Virus record (IMG/VR): IMGVR_UViG_3300000553_000158
Location: 1 to 34,523 of that record
Source of the DNA: a virus
Length of the DNA: 34,523 nucleotides
Strand: one strand, 5' to 3'
Shown: piece by piece, positions 7,228-15,574 of the stretch
How the letters are laid out: the number at the start of each line of letters is the position of its first letter
Position numbering within the stretch: position 1 is the stretch's first letter
Notes under the pieces: model-generated
Told to the model about the DNA's origin: nothing
The model's database searches: none
The model's input: only the letters and a program-made list of their open reading frames with translations
Position numbers and translations under genes: made by a program

Positions 7228-9006
7228 TTATCTTGACGTGTTTACTGAATAAATATAAATTTCGTCATTTGCTTTAGTACCATATGTATTAAAAAATTCT
7301 AATTTAATATCGCTTAATCCATTTGGAAATTTTTCAATTGGAATATTTAAATTTAAATAAGAAGGAGTTATAGAATCTGAAATGGTAGGATATATTTTAA
7401 TATTTGATATGTTCCATTTACCACATGTCATAACAAATTTTAATTTACCTATTCCAGTATTATCTGCCATATAAGGTATCTTAACTTTATTATATCTAAA
7501 TTGTGTTGTTAATTTAGTATTAAAATTAAATGATGCAAGTAATTTACCATAGCTATCTGTATTATTAAATGCCGATCCACTTATATACATATTTAAACTG
7601 CCAGAAGTTTCAGTTGGAAATAATCCACCATTTATACCAAATTCAATTGAATATACATTATTTTGTATATGATTAATATTAACAGAACTACTATTTTCTA
7701 CTATAGCTTTATCATTTATTTTTTCATTATATAGTAATAATGAATTTGCTAATATAGTATTATTATATTCATAATTTGCAAATATTGATGATCCACTTGA
7801 AGGAGTTAAATTCCAAATCTCTGGTAGATATGATTGTGTTTTATAAAAATTACCAATATCATCATTAATAATGGTTCTATTATTATAAGTAAATATATTT
7901 TCTTTATTTACATTTAAATTTGCTATTTCTGTATAATCTGAATTATATAATAAATCTTTAACACTTATTTTTGTATTATGTATATATCCAGAATCCAATG
8001 ATAAATTTGATAATTGTATATTAATAAAAGAAGATGTATATGATGCAGTTGCATTAGTTGATATATCTTTTTTATAATTAATTGTATATATACTAGGATC
8101 GAATTTATTATAAATATGATAATTATCTCCTTCTGTTATTTTATATGGTGTCTCAAGTAATAATGTAGTATCATTAATGACATCAACAATTTTGGCAGAA
8201 TATGAACCTGATATTGAACAATATGGAGTTGGATTAATTGGATTATTAAATGTTATTATACCGCCAATAATATTAGTATAAGCAGTTTTTTCTGCTATAT
8301 CATTATATGACTCTAAATTTATATATGTTGTATAAATGGAATCATATATAGTAAAATTTGTAGGGCAAGTTATTATGGTATCTGCTGATATTTTATCATA
8401 ATAATTTATCTGTACTGGATATATAGAATTCCTTTTCTCATAAAATGTACCATTTGATTGTGTAATATATGAATTATTAGTATATATTTTTTTATATTTA
8501 TCATATAATTCATTATTATTAACTCCATTAAATTGTTTATAACTTCCAGAACCAAATGCTGATCCGGTAGTTGCTGAAGTAGCATATGATTTATTATTCT
8601 GTTTAATTACATTAATAATTGGAGTATTAGTAAAAATAATATCAGATTCTGTATATATAGTAGTATCTATATTAATTTCATATACATGTTTAATAGTTTT
8701 ATTATTATTGGTCGTTCCAAATATTGTTAAATATCCTATACCACTAGAAATAGATTTAGTAATTAATGTTGATATTAATATGTTATTATTTATGTCAACA
8801 TATTCTGGTAATTTATATTGTATTAAATTATCATCTTTATCTACTAATTCTAATTGATATTTTTTTATATTATTATCAACAAATATTTTAAATGAATTAT
8901 AACCAAGACCAAATAATGTAGGCATTCCATAAACTACAAAATGATATGCATCATCTATAATGTCAGATTTATAATATTTTAATCCTATTGGTTCTTGTTT
9001 ATTCAT
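7228..9006 (-). CDS. Probable virion (tail/baseplate) protein
   Basis: A 592-residue protein, rich in Asn, Ser, Thr, Ile and Tyr, with almost entirely beta-strand character. The first ~130 residues look like an Ig-like/beta-sandwich unit, followed by a linker with SAFGSGSYKQF and further strand-rich repeats. The composition is like that of the tail and fibre proteins at 19833-34523, with the SGS/SAF loops typical of them. It is monocistronic in appearance: a late-type promoter motif stands 19 nt before its ATG, and the promoter of the glycosyltransferase operon lies just after its stop. No catalytic motif seen. A fibre, baseplate or neck role is inferred from composition and promoter class only. 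Confidence 0.6.
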   Translation of the reverse strand: MNKQEPIGLKYYKSDIIDDAYHFVVYGMPTLFGLGYNSFKIFVDNNIKKYQLELVDKDDNLIQYKLPEYVDINNNILISTLITKSISSGIGYLTIFGTTNNNKTIKHVYEINIDTTIYTESDIIFTNTPIINVIKQNNKSYATSATTGSAFGSGSYKQFNGVNNNELYDKYKKIYTNNSYITQSNGTFYEKRNSIYPVQINYYDKISADTIITCPTNFTIYDSIYTTYINLESYNDIAEKTAYTNIIGGIITFNNPINPTPYCSISGSYSAKIVDVINDTTLLLETPYKITEGDNYHIYNKFDPSIYTINYKKDISTNATASYTSSFINIQLSNLSLDSGYIHNTKISVKDLLYNSDYTEIANLNVNKENIFTYNNRTIINDDIGNFYKTQSYLPEIWNLTPSSGSSIFANYEYNNTILANSLLLYNEKINDKAIVENSSSVNINHIQNNVYSIEFGINGGLFPTETSGSLNMYISGSAFNNTDSYGKLLASFNFNTKLTTQFRYNKVKIPYMADNTGIGKLKFVMTCGKWNISNIKIYPTISDSITPSYLNLNIPIEKFPNGLSDIKLEFFNTYGTKANDEIYIYSVNTSR

Positions 9007-9019
9007 TTCTATATATGTA

Positions 9020-9035
9020 TTTTATATAAATATTT
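9020..9035 (-). promoter_or_regulatory. Late-type promoter motif before 7228-9006
   Basis: Reads AATATTTATATAAAA in transcription orientation, with the ATATTTAT core ending 19 nt before the ATG. It lies just after the stop of the SbcC-like gene. Confidence 0.6.
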
Positions 9036-9053
9036 ATAAAGTAGATTTTAAAG

Positions 9054-11624
9054 TTAAATTTGAATTGAACTATAAGTTTTTGATGTATCTATTTCTATTA
9101 TTCTGTCAGTCATATCTCTCATAATTGCTAAATGAGAAATTACAAATACAAAATCAAATTCTGATTTAAGGTAATTAAATAATATTGGTATATTACTTAA
9201 ATTATCAGAATCTAAATTGCCCATTCCTTCATCTATAATTAAGAAATTTGGTTTTGTAATATTGGCTATTTTTGTTAGTGCCACTCTAATTGCTATAGAT
9301 GATATAAACTTTTCCATTCCACTTGTTAATTTAAGTGGCCAAGTTTTATCATTATATACAATATTCATTTCTATATTCTTTTCATCTATATAAATTAAAG
9401 TTTTAAAATCCACTATTTGTGATAATATATTATTAATTTCTTGTTCAAATATAGGTAATATTTTTTTAATTAATTCATATTGTATTCCATCTCTATGAGT
9501 AGCTTTTAGATAATGTTCATATGCAATAAATTTTTCTTCATATGTTTGCATTTGAGTAAGATTATCAGCTATTTGTAATCTCTTAGATTCTATTAATTGT
9601 AATTTACTATTTAATGTATTTAAATCATTACTTTCCTTTTTATGTTTAATTTTAATATCATCCAATAAAGAAGTTATATTTTCTATTTGTTCTTTTAAAG
9701 ATTTATTATTTTCAATTACTAATTGGTTATTATAATAATCTTCAATATTTGTAATTACATGTTTTAATCCAGACTTTTGTAATTTAAGTTTAGTAGTAAC
9801 AGTTTCTAAATTATTAGTTAATGTATTATATAAAGTTCTTAGTTTTTCTTTATAATCTAATAATTTTTTATATTTATCAGACTCTGTTTCTACTAATACT
9901 AATTCTTCTATGCTAGTATTTAATTCTATTAATTCATCTGATAATTTAACAAGTAAATCATTATTAGTAGCAAAATCTTGTTTAGTATTTATGGCATCTT
10001 TTACAAATATATTATTCATACAATAAGTACAATCAGGATCATATTCTAATTTATCTAATTTATCCAATTTATCTTTTTGATTTTTTATATTAACTTTTAA
10101 TATATTAATCTTATTAGATAATGTTTGTTTATATGATCTTAATTCTTCTAATTGTTTTAATTTAGTTTCAAATATTGAAAGATCATAAGTATTTAATTTA
10201 GTATTTACTTTCTTAGCATTAACAGCAATTTCTTTAATTTTTTCTTTTATAGAATCATATTCAATATCTAATCTTGATATTTCATTTTCATGATTAGTTT
10301 TTTGTAATTTTAAATCGTTTATATTACCATTAAAATTTATCTTTTGTAATTCTGAAGATAAAGATATAATTTGTTTAGAATAATCATCTTGTTGTATTTC
10401 ATATTCTTTTATTGTATCTTCTATTGTATCAATATCTATAAGTAATTTTTTATAATCTAATTCTAAAGTAAATAATTCAGTATCATAATTCTTCTTTTTA
10501 TATTCAGTTAATAATGTATTAACTTGTCTTGATTCTACATTAGCTAATTGATATAATCTTTCAAATATATCTATACCAAGAAATGATGATAATATATTTT
10601 TTCTTTCTGCTTGTGATTTATCTATTAATCCTGCATTATTATTTTGTAATGATATAGAAGTTAAAATTATATTATCATATAATCCAACCACATCCTGTAT
10701 ATTAGCATTGGTACTATTTCTTTGATCGCCATTTAAATTTTCTATTTTACCATTTAAATCTTCTGACCAGAAATTAGTTTTTATGGATACACTATCAGAA
10801 ATTCTTTTCTTAGCAGGTTTTCTAGTACCTGTTTTTTCAATGAAATAATTTATACCATTTAATTCAAATCTAATTTTAGAATAGAATTCATCTTTATCTA
10901 TATTCAAAAAATCAATTCCTTTAAATGCTCTTGAACTCTTATCAAATAATAAAAATAATATAATATCTAATAAAGAAGATTTACCAGTTTTATTGGCACT
11001 ATATAATCCATATATACCAGTTAAGTCTTCAAAATCTATATAATTATTTTCACCAAAACAAAATAAATTAGAAAACCATAATTCTTTTATCTTCCATTGA
11101 TTAATAGGAGGAGTTTCAAATGTATCTAATTTTACATTTAGTTCTCTATTTATCTTTTCAATTTCAGTTAATATGTTTGCTGTAATATTATGGCTATGTA
11201 AAGAAAGATATTGATTAATTAATGTATTTTGATAATCTACAGATTTAATATCTCCTAATACAGTCATACCAGATTTAGAAATATATTCTTTATCTGCTGT
11301 AGATACTATTGATAAACTCTTTATATTATAATTAGAACGTAATTGTATTATAAATTTTTCTAATTTAGTTATACTTACATTATGTACTAATAATCTTACA
11401 TGTGGAAATTTTGGCAATGTTAAATCCGTAGGAAATTTATTATTTTCAATTTTAATAGTAAAATATCCTACATCATTTGGAATTTGAATGAATTCATGCG
11501 TATTAGTATTTAAATTCCATTTTAATAAGCCATGCTCTGTAATATGCTCGCCATGATTCTGCTGGATTGTTGATGATGCGTAGCTGGTAGCTGGTAATTT
11601 CCTTTGTATTTTTATCTTAGTCAT
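9054..11624 (-). CDS. sbcC: SbcC/gp46-like ATPase with the SbcD C-terminus fused in front
   Basis: An 856-residue Rad50/SbcC-type recombination ATPase. Residues ~5-175 are not SbcC: they start with ATSYASSTIQQNHGE and HGLLKWNLN, which is the usual end of the SbcD/Mre11 phosphoesterase core, and continue as a cap-like domain. The SbcC part starts near 176; the P-loop is SANKTGKS (209-216, first Gly replaced by Ser). Long coiled coils flank the zinc-hook CTYC near 530. The ABC signature SGMEKF is near 765, Walker B FLIIDEG near 795 and the H-loop ISH further on. With the SbcD fragment encoded upstream it should process DNA ends for recombination-dependent replication. It overlaps the inserted 103-residue gene by 8 nt. 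Confidence 0.9.
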   Translation of the reverse strand: MTKIKIQRKLPATSYASSTIQQNHGEHITEHGLLKWNLNTNTHEFIQIPNDVGYFTIKIENNKFPTDLTLPKFPHVRLLVHNVSITKLEKFIIQLRSNYNIKSLSIVSTADKEYISKSGMTVLGDIKSVDYQNTLINQYLSLHSHNITANILTEIEKINRELNVKLDTFETPPINQWKIKELWFSNLFCFGENNYIDFEDLTGIYGLYSANKTGKSSLLDIILFLLFDKSSRAFKGIDFLNIDKDEFYSKIRFELNGINYFIEKTGTRKPAKKRISDSVSIKTNFWSEDLNGKIENLNGDQRNSTNANIQDVVGLYDNIILTSISLQNNNAGLIDKSQAERKNILSSFLGIDIFERLYQLANVESRQVNTLLTEYKKKNYDTELFTLELDYKKLLIDIDTIEDTIKEYEIQQDDYSKQIISLSSELQKINFNGNINDLKLQKTNHENEISRLDIEYDSIKEKIKEIAVNAKKVNTKLNTYDLSIFETKLKQLEELRSYKQTLSNKINILKVNIKNQKDKLDKLDKLEYDPDCTYCMNNIFVKDAINTKQDFATNNDLLVKLSDELIELNTSIEELVLVETESDKYKKLLDYKEKLRTLYNTLTNNLETVTTKLKLQKSGLKHVITNIEDYYNNQLVIENNKSLKEQIENITSLLDDIKIKHKKESNDLNTLNSKLQLIESKRLQIADNLTQMQTYEEKFIAYEHYLKATHRDGIQYELIKKILPIFEQEINNILSQIVDFKTLIYIDEKNIEMNIVYNDKTWPLKLTSGMEKFISSIAIRVALTKIANITKPNFLIIDEGMGNLDSDNLSNIPILFNYLKSEFDFVFVISHLAIMRDMTDRIIEIDTSKTYSSIQI

Positions 11625-11928
11625 TTGGAAGTATTTTAATTTGATTAGCTAGGAACCATTTTCCACCTTGAGTATCTGGACGTATAAATTCTGTATAATC
11701 TTTTATTTCTACTTTTAACCAGATTCTATCTTTTTCACTTAAATGTGGAGCATTTGGAGTTTCAGTACAATGCCAATATGGTCTAACTTTAAATCCTTTT
11801 GTAGGAATACATTCAGCTTGTAACCATTCATTTAATGGTAGTGATCTTGATTTATTGATAAATAATGAAGTTATATTACCAGATTTTAATTTTCTAAATA
11901 ACTTATAAGCAATTATTGTATTTGCCAT
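11617..11928 (-). CDS. Small conserved protein inserted within the SbcD coding region
   Basis: A 103-residue protein starting MANTIIAYKLFRKLKSG. The pattern SLFINK...LPLNEWLQAE...PTKGFKVRPYWHC...PHLSEKDRIW matches a small conserved family that I recall as common in phages and bacteria; its function is unknown. It starts inside the last codons of the SbcD fragment gene (16-nt overlap) and its stop overlaps the start of the SbcC fusion gene by 8 nt, each in a different frame. It therefore sits exactly where the SbcD coding sequence is broken. The intact family pattern shows it is a real gene and not a sequencing artefact. Co-translation with both neighbours is likely. Confidence 0.8.
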   Translation of the reverse strand: MANTIIAYKLFRKLKSGNITSLFINKSRSLPLNEWLQAECIPTKGFKVRPYWHCTETPNAPHLSEKDRIWLKVEIKDYTEFIRPDTQGGKWFLANQIKILPND

Positions 11929-12632
11929 CCTTGTGCTAAATATTGTTCTAGTTTAGATTCGTCTATTTCTAATTCTTCTAATTTATAGTCTTGTAATGTT
12001 TGATATTTATGTATATCACCAAGCATAGTAATATCAGCTCCAATAAATTTATCTAATGTCATATGATTAGTTGTCATTGCCATTCCATTATCTAATATAC
12101 ATCCATCTACTACTCCATGATATAAACATATTTTCTTACTAGCAGTCGATTCACTTACTGGAAAATAATTTTCTGGATTATCGAATACTGAAAATACTAT
12201 AAAATCTAAATCATATTGTGGTAATGAATAAATACCAGTATCTTTTAAATAAAATAAATTAGGATGATTTAGTAATTCTATAATAGGTAATAATACATCT
12301 AATCTATCTTTATTATTTAAATTACAATCATGATTTCCAGCTATAAGAAATGTAGGTGCTATATCTGCTAATGATCTTAAGAAAGTAGATATCATTTGTA
12401 TTAGTTCAGGACTCATATCTGTCTTAGCATGTGATATATCTCCTGTAACTACTATTATAAATTCTTCTGAAGTATCTTGCTTTATAGTTTCATATACTCT
12501 TTCAAATACATAATTATATTCAGTATGTCTTTTGAAGTTACGAATATGGATATCAGAGAGTTGATAGACATTATGCAGACTTTTTAGACTTAGATTTATC
12601 GAGTTTCTTTTGATTTCTTTTTTCGGCATCAT
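11913..12632 (-). CDS. sbcD: SbcD/gp47-like nuclease, catalytic core only (split gene)
   Basis: A 239-residue calcineurin-like phosphoesterase, the nuclease subunit of SbcCD/Mre11-Rad50. All metal-binding motifs are present: SDIH (26-29), TGD (63-65), GNHD (99-102), YHG (171-173) and GDIH (205-208). The family normally continues with a strand reading like YPGSLIQQNxGE and a cap domain; here the homology stops after HKYQTLQ (214) and an unrelated tail with ESKLEQYLAQGW follows. The missing strand and cap are encoded at the start of the SbcC-like gene. The start is uncertain: the first ~20 residues overlap the 3' end of the upstream gene by 62 nt and conserved sequence begins at NVYQLSDIH. Confidence 0.88.
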   Translation of the reverse strand: MMPKKEIKRNSINLSLKSLHNVYQLSDIHIRNFKRHTEYNYVFERVYETIKQDTSEEFIIVVTGDISHAKTDMSPELIQMISTFLRSLADIAPTFLIAGNHDCNLNNKDRLDVLLPIIELLNHPNLFYLKDTGIYSLPQYDLDFIVFSVFDNPENYFPVSESTASKKICLYHGVVDGCILDNGMAMTTNHMTLDKFIGADITMLGDIHKYQTLQDYKLEELEIDESKLEQYLAQGWQIQ

Positions 12633-12834
12633 TAATTAATTTAATCATTTTTTTGATTTCTGTAACTATTTTATCCGAAACTATAAAGTCCCAACCTACT
12701 ATTCTATTATCTTTAGTATAAGTAGCTGCTAACTTTGCTTTGTATTTTTTTAATTGTAACTTTTCAAATACTTCTTTTGATTCAGTGTATATCTTATATT
12801 CACCTTCTAAGTATTTCCATATTTCTTCATTCAT
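12571..12834 (-). CDS. 87-residue hypothetical protein
   Basis: A small basic protein with an N-terminal helix (EEIWKYLEGEYKIY), a hydrophobic middle (AATYTKDNRIVGWDFIVSD) and a strongly basic lysine/serine-rich tail (KLDKSKSKKS) that could touch nucleic acid. I recognise no named family. Its last 62 nt overlap the annotated start of the SbcD fragment gene in another frame, so its own tail or the SbcD start may be slightly misplaced. It follows the upstream gene after 11 nt in the replication operon. Confidence 0.6.
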   Translation of the reverse strand: MNEEIWKYLEGEYKIYTESKEVFEKLQLKKYKAKLAATYTKDNRIVGWDFIVSDKIVTEIKKMIKLINDAEKRNQKKLDKSKSKKSA

Positions 12835-12845
12835 TGTTTTAATAA

Positions 12846-13250
12846 TTATTTTTGATCATAATTTAATGTTTGTAATATTCCTGTAACTAAACCAATATAT
12901 TTATTTTCATTATTCATGTTATTAATAAGAGAAGTTTCGAATGTCTGTAATAATACATTAAATAATTCTTCTTTAGTTGAATATGAACAATCATATTGTA
13001 ATTGTATATATCCATCCCAAGGATGTATTTTATATTGTAAAGTAATATCAACTATTACATCTTTTATCTTGTATGTTACTAATAAATTGTAATGATATAA
13101 ATCACGATTAAATCTGCAATAATCTAACCACCGTTCTATTTGAGATTGTATTATCCATAATTTATCTTCATCTTTATTTAAAGGATTGATATTTTGTATT
13201 ATTGCTTTACAAATATCTTTAAAATTTGATTCATTGAATTCTCCATTCAT
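12846..13250 (-). CDS. 134-residue hypothetical protein in the replication operon
   Basis: An acidic protein starting MNGEFNESNFKDICKAI. It has helix-rich ends and a beta-rich middle (LLVTYKIKDVIVDITLQYKI, HPWDGYIQLQYDCSYS) suggesting an alpha/beta fold. It lies 4 nt after the primase gene, so the two are probably translated together. No motif that I recognise; a role in DNA replication is suggested only by position. Confidence 0.65.
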   Translation of the reverse strand: MNGEFNESNFKDICKAIIQNINPLNKDEDKLWIIQSQIERWLDYCRFNRDLYHYNLLVTYKIKDVIVDITLQYKIHPWDGYIQLQYDCSYSTKEELFNVLLQTFETSLINNMNNENKYIGLVTGILQTLNYDQK

Positions 13251-13254
13251 AACT

Positions 13255-14208
13255 CTACTTATTTTGTATTTTTAACTTTAACAATATTGATTCATTTAAT
13301 TTTGTAGCATTTTTAATATGTTCTTGACATTTTACATATCCTAATTTAGATGCATCTTCATCTGTTTTATAATTAATAATATATATATTCTTTCCTTCAT
13401 AAAAGAACTTTTCTGCAGTACTAATTACATTTTTTATTGCATCAGGATCTAAGAATAAATAAATATCTTTAACATCTTTTTCATATATTTTCTTAACTAA
13501 AGCATTTGATATATTTTTACCAAATCCTGGAATAGCATTATGTCTGATAGCTATGCCGTCCATTGCTCCTTCACATAATACTATTGGTTCATTCCAATTA
13601 ATAAAATTTTCATATCCTATTATTTCATTATATTCTACAGGTGGATTAGTAAATTTTAGACAATCTGCATCTTCGTAATATACTCTTGCTTGAAAATAAT
13701 TTAGATTATGATTAATGTCATAACTAGGAATAATTAATCTACCAGAATATTTGCCTTCTGGACAATAACCAATATTATATCTTTTAATATCATAATCAGT
13801 TAATTTTCTAATATTTCTTGCATAATGTATAGCATTTCTATATTCTACATCTTCAGGTCTTGGAATTAATAATGAAGTAAATTCTGATGGTAAATATAGA
13901 TATGATTTAGTTTTATCATCTTCTTTAACATATCTTTTAGATTTAAATATAGATTTTAAATATGATAATTCTTCTAATAATAATGATACATTTGCTTTCT
14001 TGAATAATTGAGATAATCCTTGACCTCCACTATTACATACCCAACAATGCCAAGAACCAAATTGCTTATTAGAATTATCTATATTAATAATCATCTTCTT
14101 TTTATGATGATGACATAAAGGACAATAAAATTCTACATCTCCATTCTTTAATGGAGTACCGGAACCTATTGTTCTTTGTAAGATAGAAAGTAACTGATTA
14201 TCGTTCAT
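13255..14208 (-). CDS. DnaG-type DNA primase
   Basis: A 317-residue primase that makes RNA primers for phage DNA synthesis. The N-terminal zinc ribbon has CPLC (29-32) and CWVC (55-58); the middle contains the primase core (about 110-200) with LIIPSYD; and the Toprim domain has LCEGAMDG (near 214) and the acidic FLDPDA (near 252) with a further DEDASKLG, the metal-binding residues. The length is close to gp61-like phage primases and shorter than bacterial DnaG, which has an added helicase-binding domain. No helicase domain is fused. It heads the run primase - 134 aa - 87 aa - SbcD - insert - SbcC and has a late-type promoter motif 13 nt before the ATG, which is odd for a replication gene. Confidence 0.92.
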   Translation of the reverse strand: MNDNQLLSILQRTIGSGTPLKNGDVEFYCPLCHHHKKKMIINIDNSNKQFGSWHCWVCNSGGQGLSQLFKKANVSLLLEELSYLKSIFKSKRYVKEDDKTKSYLYLPSEFTSLLIPRPEDVEYRNAIHYARNIRKLTDYDIKRYNIGYCPEGKYSGRLIIPSYDINHNLNYFQARVYYEDADCLKFTNPPVEYNEIIGYENFINWNEPIVLCEGAMDGIAIRHNAIPGFGKNISNALVKKIYEKDVKDIYLFLDPDAIKNVISTAEKFFYEGKNIYIINYKTDEDASKLGYVKCQEHIKNATKLNESILLKLKIQNK

Positions 14209-14218
14209 ATATAAATTT

Positions 14219-14230
14219 CTTATAAATATA
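14219..14230 (-). promoter_or_regulatory. Late-type promoter motif before primase
   Basis: Reads TATATTTATAAG in transcription orientation with the core 13 nt before the ATG. It is the weakest match after the core (AAGAAAT in place of the usual A-run) and would drive the replication/recombination operon. Confidence 0.5.
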
Positions 14231-14253
14231 AAGAACTTTTGTAAAATTAAAAA

Positions 14254-14559
14254 TTAAATTGCTACATGATCAGGATTCCAAGAATTTAAATTCCAGACAT
14301 ATACTAATCTATTATATTCATCTTCTGGTATAATTCCTTTTAAAGGTGTACATTGTCCTACTGCTGAAGATTTATATGATTCTCTTAAATCAAAATATTC
14401 CCAATACCAATCTTCAGGATCTTCATGTAAATTTATTAACATTACTATTTTGAAGTTATCTATAACTAATGTATCAATATATTTATCCAGAAATAATCTT
14501 CTTTCTTGATTATCAATTTCAAGTTGTATTAATGCTTTCTCAAATTCTTCTTCTGTCAT
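14254..14559 (-). CDS. 101-residue hypothetical protein
   Basis: An acidic protein with a long N-terminal helix (TEEEFEKALIQLEIDNQERRL) and a Trp-rich C-terminal half (DPEDWYWEYFDLRE, VWNLNSWNPDHVAI). I recognise no family. It starts 2 nt after the stop of a 26-residue ORF and is the last gene of the operon led by the spanin-like protein. No terminator is seen before the primase promoter. Confidence 0.6.
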   Translation of the reverse strand: MTEEEFEKALIQLEIDNQERRLFLDKYIDTLVIDNFKIVMLINLHEDPEDWYWEYFDLRESYKSSAVGQCTPLKGIIPEDEYNRLVYVWNLNSWNPDHVAI

Positions 14560-14561
14560 AT

Positions 14562-14642
14562 TTATGAATTTATTATGGTTTTAGATGCTGCTATACAAGA
14601 AGCATGGTTTTGTTTATTATATTTTCTATTATATAACTTCAT
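14562..14642 (-). CDS. Candidate 26-residue microprotein
   Basis: A tiny basic ORF starting MKLYNRKYNKQNHASC. Its ATG overlaps the stop of the preceding 23-residue ORF (ATGA) and it ends 2 nt before the next gene. The tight chain suggests translational coupling, but coding capacity this small could be chance in AT-rich DNA. Confidence 0.35.
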   Translation of the reverse strand: MKLYNRKYNKQNHASCIAASKTIINS

Positions 14643-14710
14643 TTTTTTTCAGTAATATGCTTATATATTTTATATGATTCTTCTTCACTAAGATATGTTA
14701 TATTTACCAT
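14639..14710 (-). CDS. Candidate 23-residue microprotein
   Basis: A tiny ORF starting MVNITYLSEEESYKIY and ending ITEKK, 2 nt after the stop of the spanin-like gene and overlapping the next tiny ORF by 4 nt. The spacing is like that of real operon genes, but there is no family evidence. Confidence 0.35.
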   Translation of the reverse strand: MVNITYLSEEESYKIYKHITEKK

Positions 14711-14712
14711 AA

Positions 14713-15510
14713 TTAAAAATTAAATAAGTTATATGATACTCCAACTCCTACATAAGGTCCTATTCTTACTATACCATCTTTACCGGCATTAAGTCCTACT
14801 CCAAGATTAAATCCTAATCCAAATTTCTTTTGTGGAAAATATGATTTTATTAGTGTACTTTTTTGTGGATCTATCAAAGCCCCATCTATACCTGATATTT
14901 CAAATCCAGGATAATCAGATCTTACAAATATATTTAATAATTTAGTTTTTGGATCTTCTTGTAATCCTGTAATAATATTAACTCTAAATGATATCTTATT
15001 ATCAATAAAATTTACATGAATTAATGTATCTTTAAATCCTAATCTTGTTTCTGAATAAAAACATAATTCATTTCCTTTTGAATATGTAGTATCGAAATTA
15101 TAATAAATAGATTGTTCTCCATTGGGCCATACCTTTATTATAGTGGTACCATTGCCTTGTAATGTTCCAATCTCTATTTTTAAATCTGCTATTATTTTAG
15201 TTAAAGTAATTACAGTACCTTTTTCTTTAGCTACTTCATCTGCTAATTCAGTACTTATAACTTTTAGATTTTGAAAATCTATTGCTAGAGTACTTCTTTG
15301 ATATTCTGTTTCATTTAGTTTATTTTTAACTATCTTTAATGAATCTTTATAATATGCAAGATTTTGTTCTAATTGTGTTTTTTCATTATCTATTGGAGTT
15401 CTTCCACATCCTTTAAATAATAATACTGCTAATATAAATATTGTTATTAATAATGCTATTCTTTGTATAGTTGGATTTTTTAAGTATCCTAAAATTGTTG
15501 TTATGTTCAT
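14713..15510 (-). CDS. Membrane-anchored coiled-coil protein, spanin-like candidate
   Basis: A 265-residue protein. Residues ~18-33 form one strong hydrophobic segment after a short basic N-terminus, followed by KGCG (Cys35), which could be either a membrane anchor or an imperfect lipobox. Residues ~40-115 form a coiled coil. The C-terminus is glycine-rich and strand-forming (FGLGFNLGVGLNAGK, GPYVGVGVSYNLFNF) and ends in Phe, like the last strands of outer-membrane beta-barrels. This envelope-spanning layout fits a one-protein spanin that would join inner and outer membranes at lysis; similar proteins are common in Bacteroidota phages. The function is inferred. It has its own late-type promoter motif 16 nt before the ATG, as expected for lysis. 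Confidence 0.65.
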   Translation of the reverse strand: MNITTILGYLKNPTIQRIALLITIFILAVLLFKGCGRTPIDNEKTQLEQNLAYYKDSLKIVKNKLNETEYQRSTLAIDFQNLKVISTELADEVAKEKGTVITLTKIIADLKIEIGTLQGNGTTIIKVWPNGEQSIYYNFDTTYSKGNELCFYSETRLGFKDTLIHVNFIDNKISFRVNIITGLQEDPKTKLLNIFVRSDYPGFEISGIDGALIDPQKSTLIKSYFPQKKFGLGFNLGVGLNAGKDGIVRIGPYVGVGVSYNLFNF

Positions 15511-15520
15511 AATGTTATAA

Positions 15521-15536
15521 TTTTATATAAATATTA
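15521..15536 (-). promoter_or_regulatory. Late-type promoter motif before the spanin-like gene
   Basis: Reads AATATTTATATAAAA in transcription orientation, with the core 16 nt before the ATG. It lies back to back with early-type promoter copy B, the same divergent arrangement as at 1720-1796. Confidence 0.6.
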
Positions 15537-15574
15537 GATATTTTAGAAGAATTAAATTTTAAACAGTTAAAAAT

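Noticed and set aside
11600-11930. Sequencing frameshift as the cause of the broken SbcD gene
   Set aside because: The intervening DNA encodes a full-length, patterned 103-residue protein, so more than 300 nt of coherent coding sequence would have to be explained; a one-base error cannot do this.
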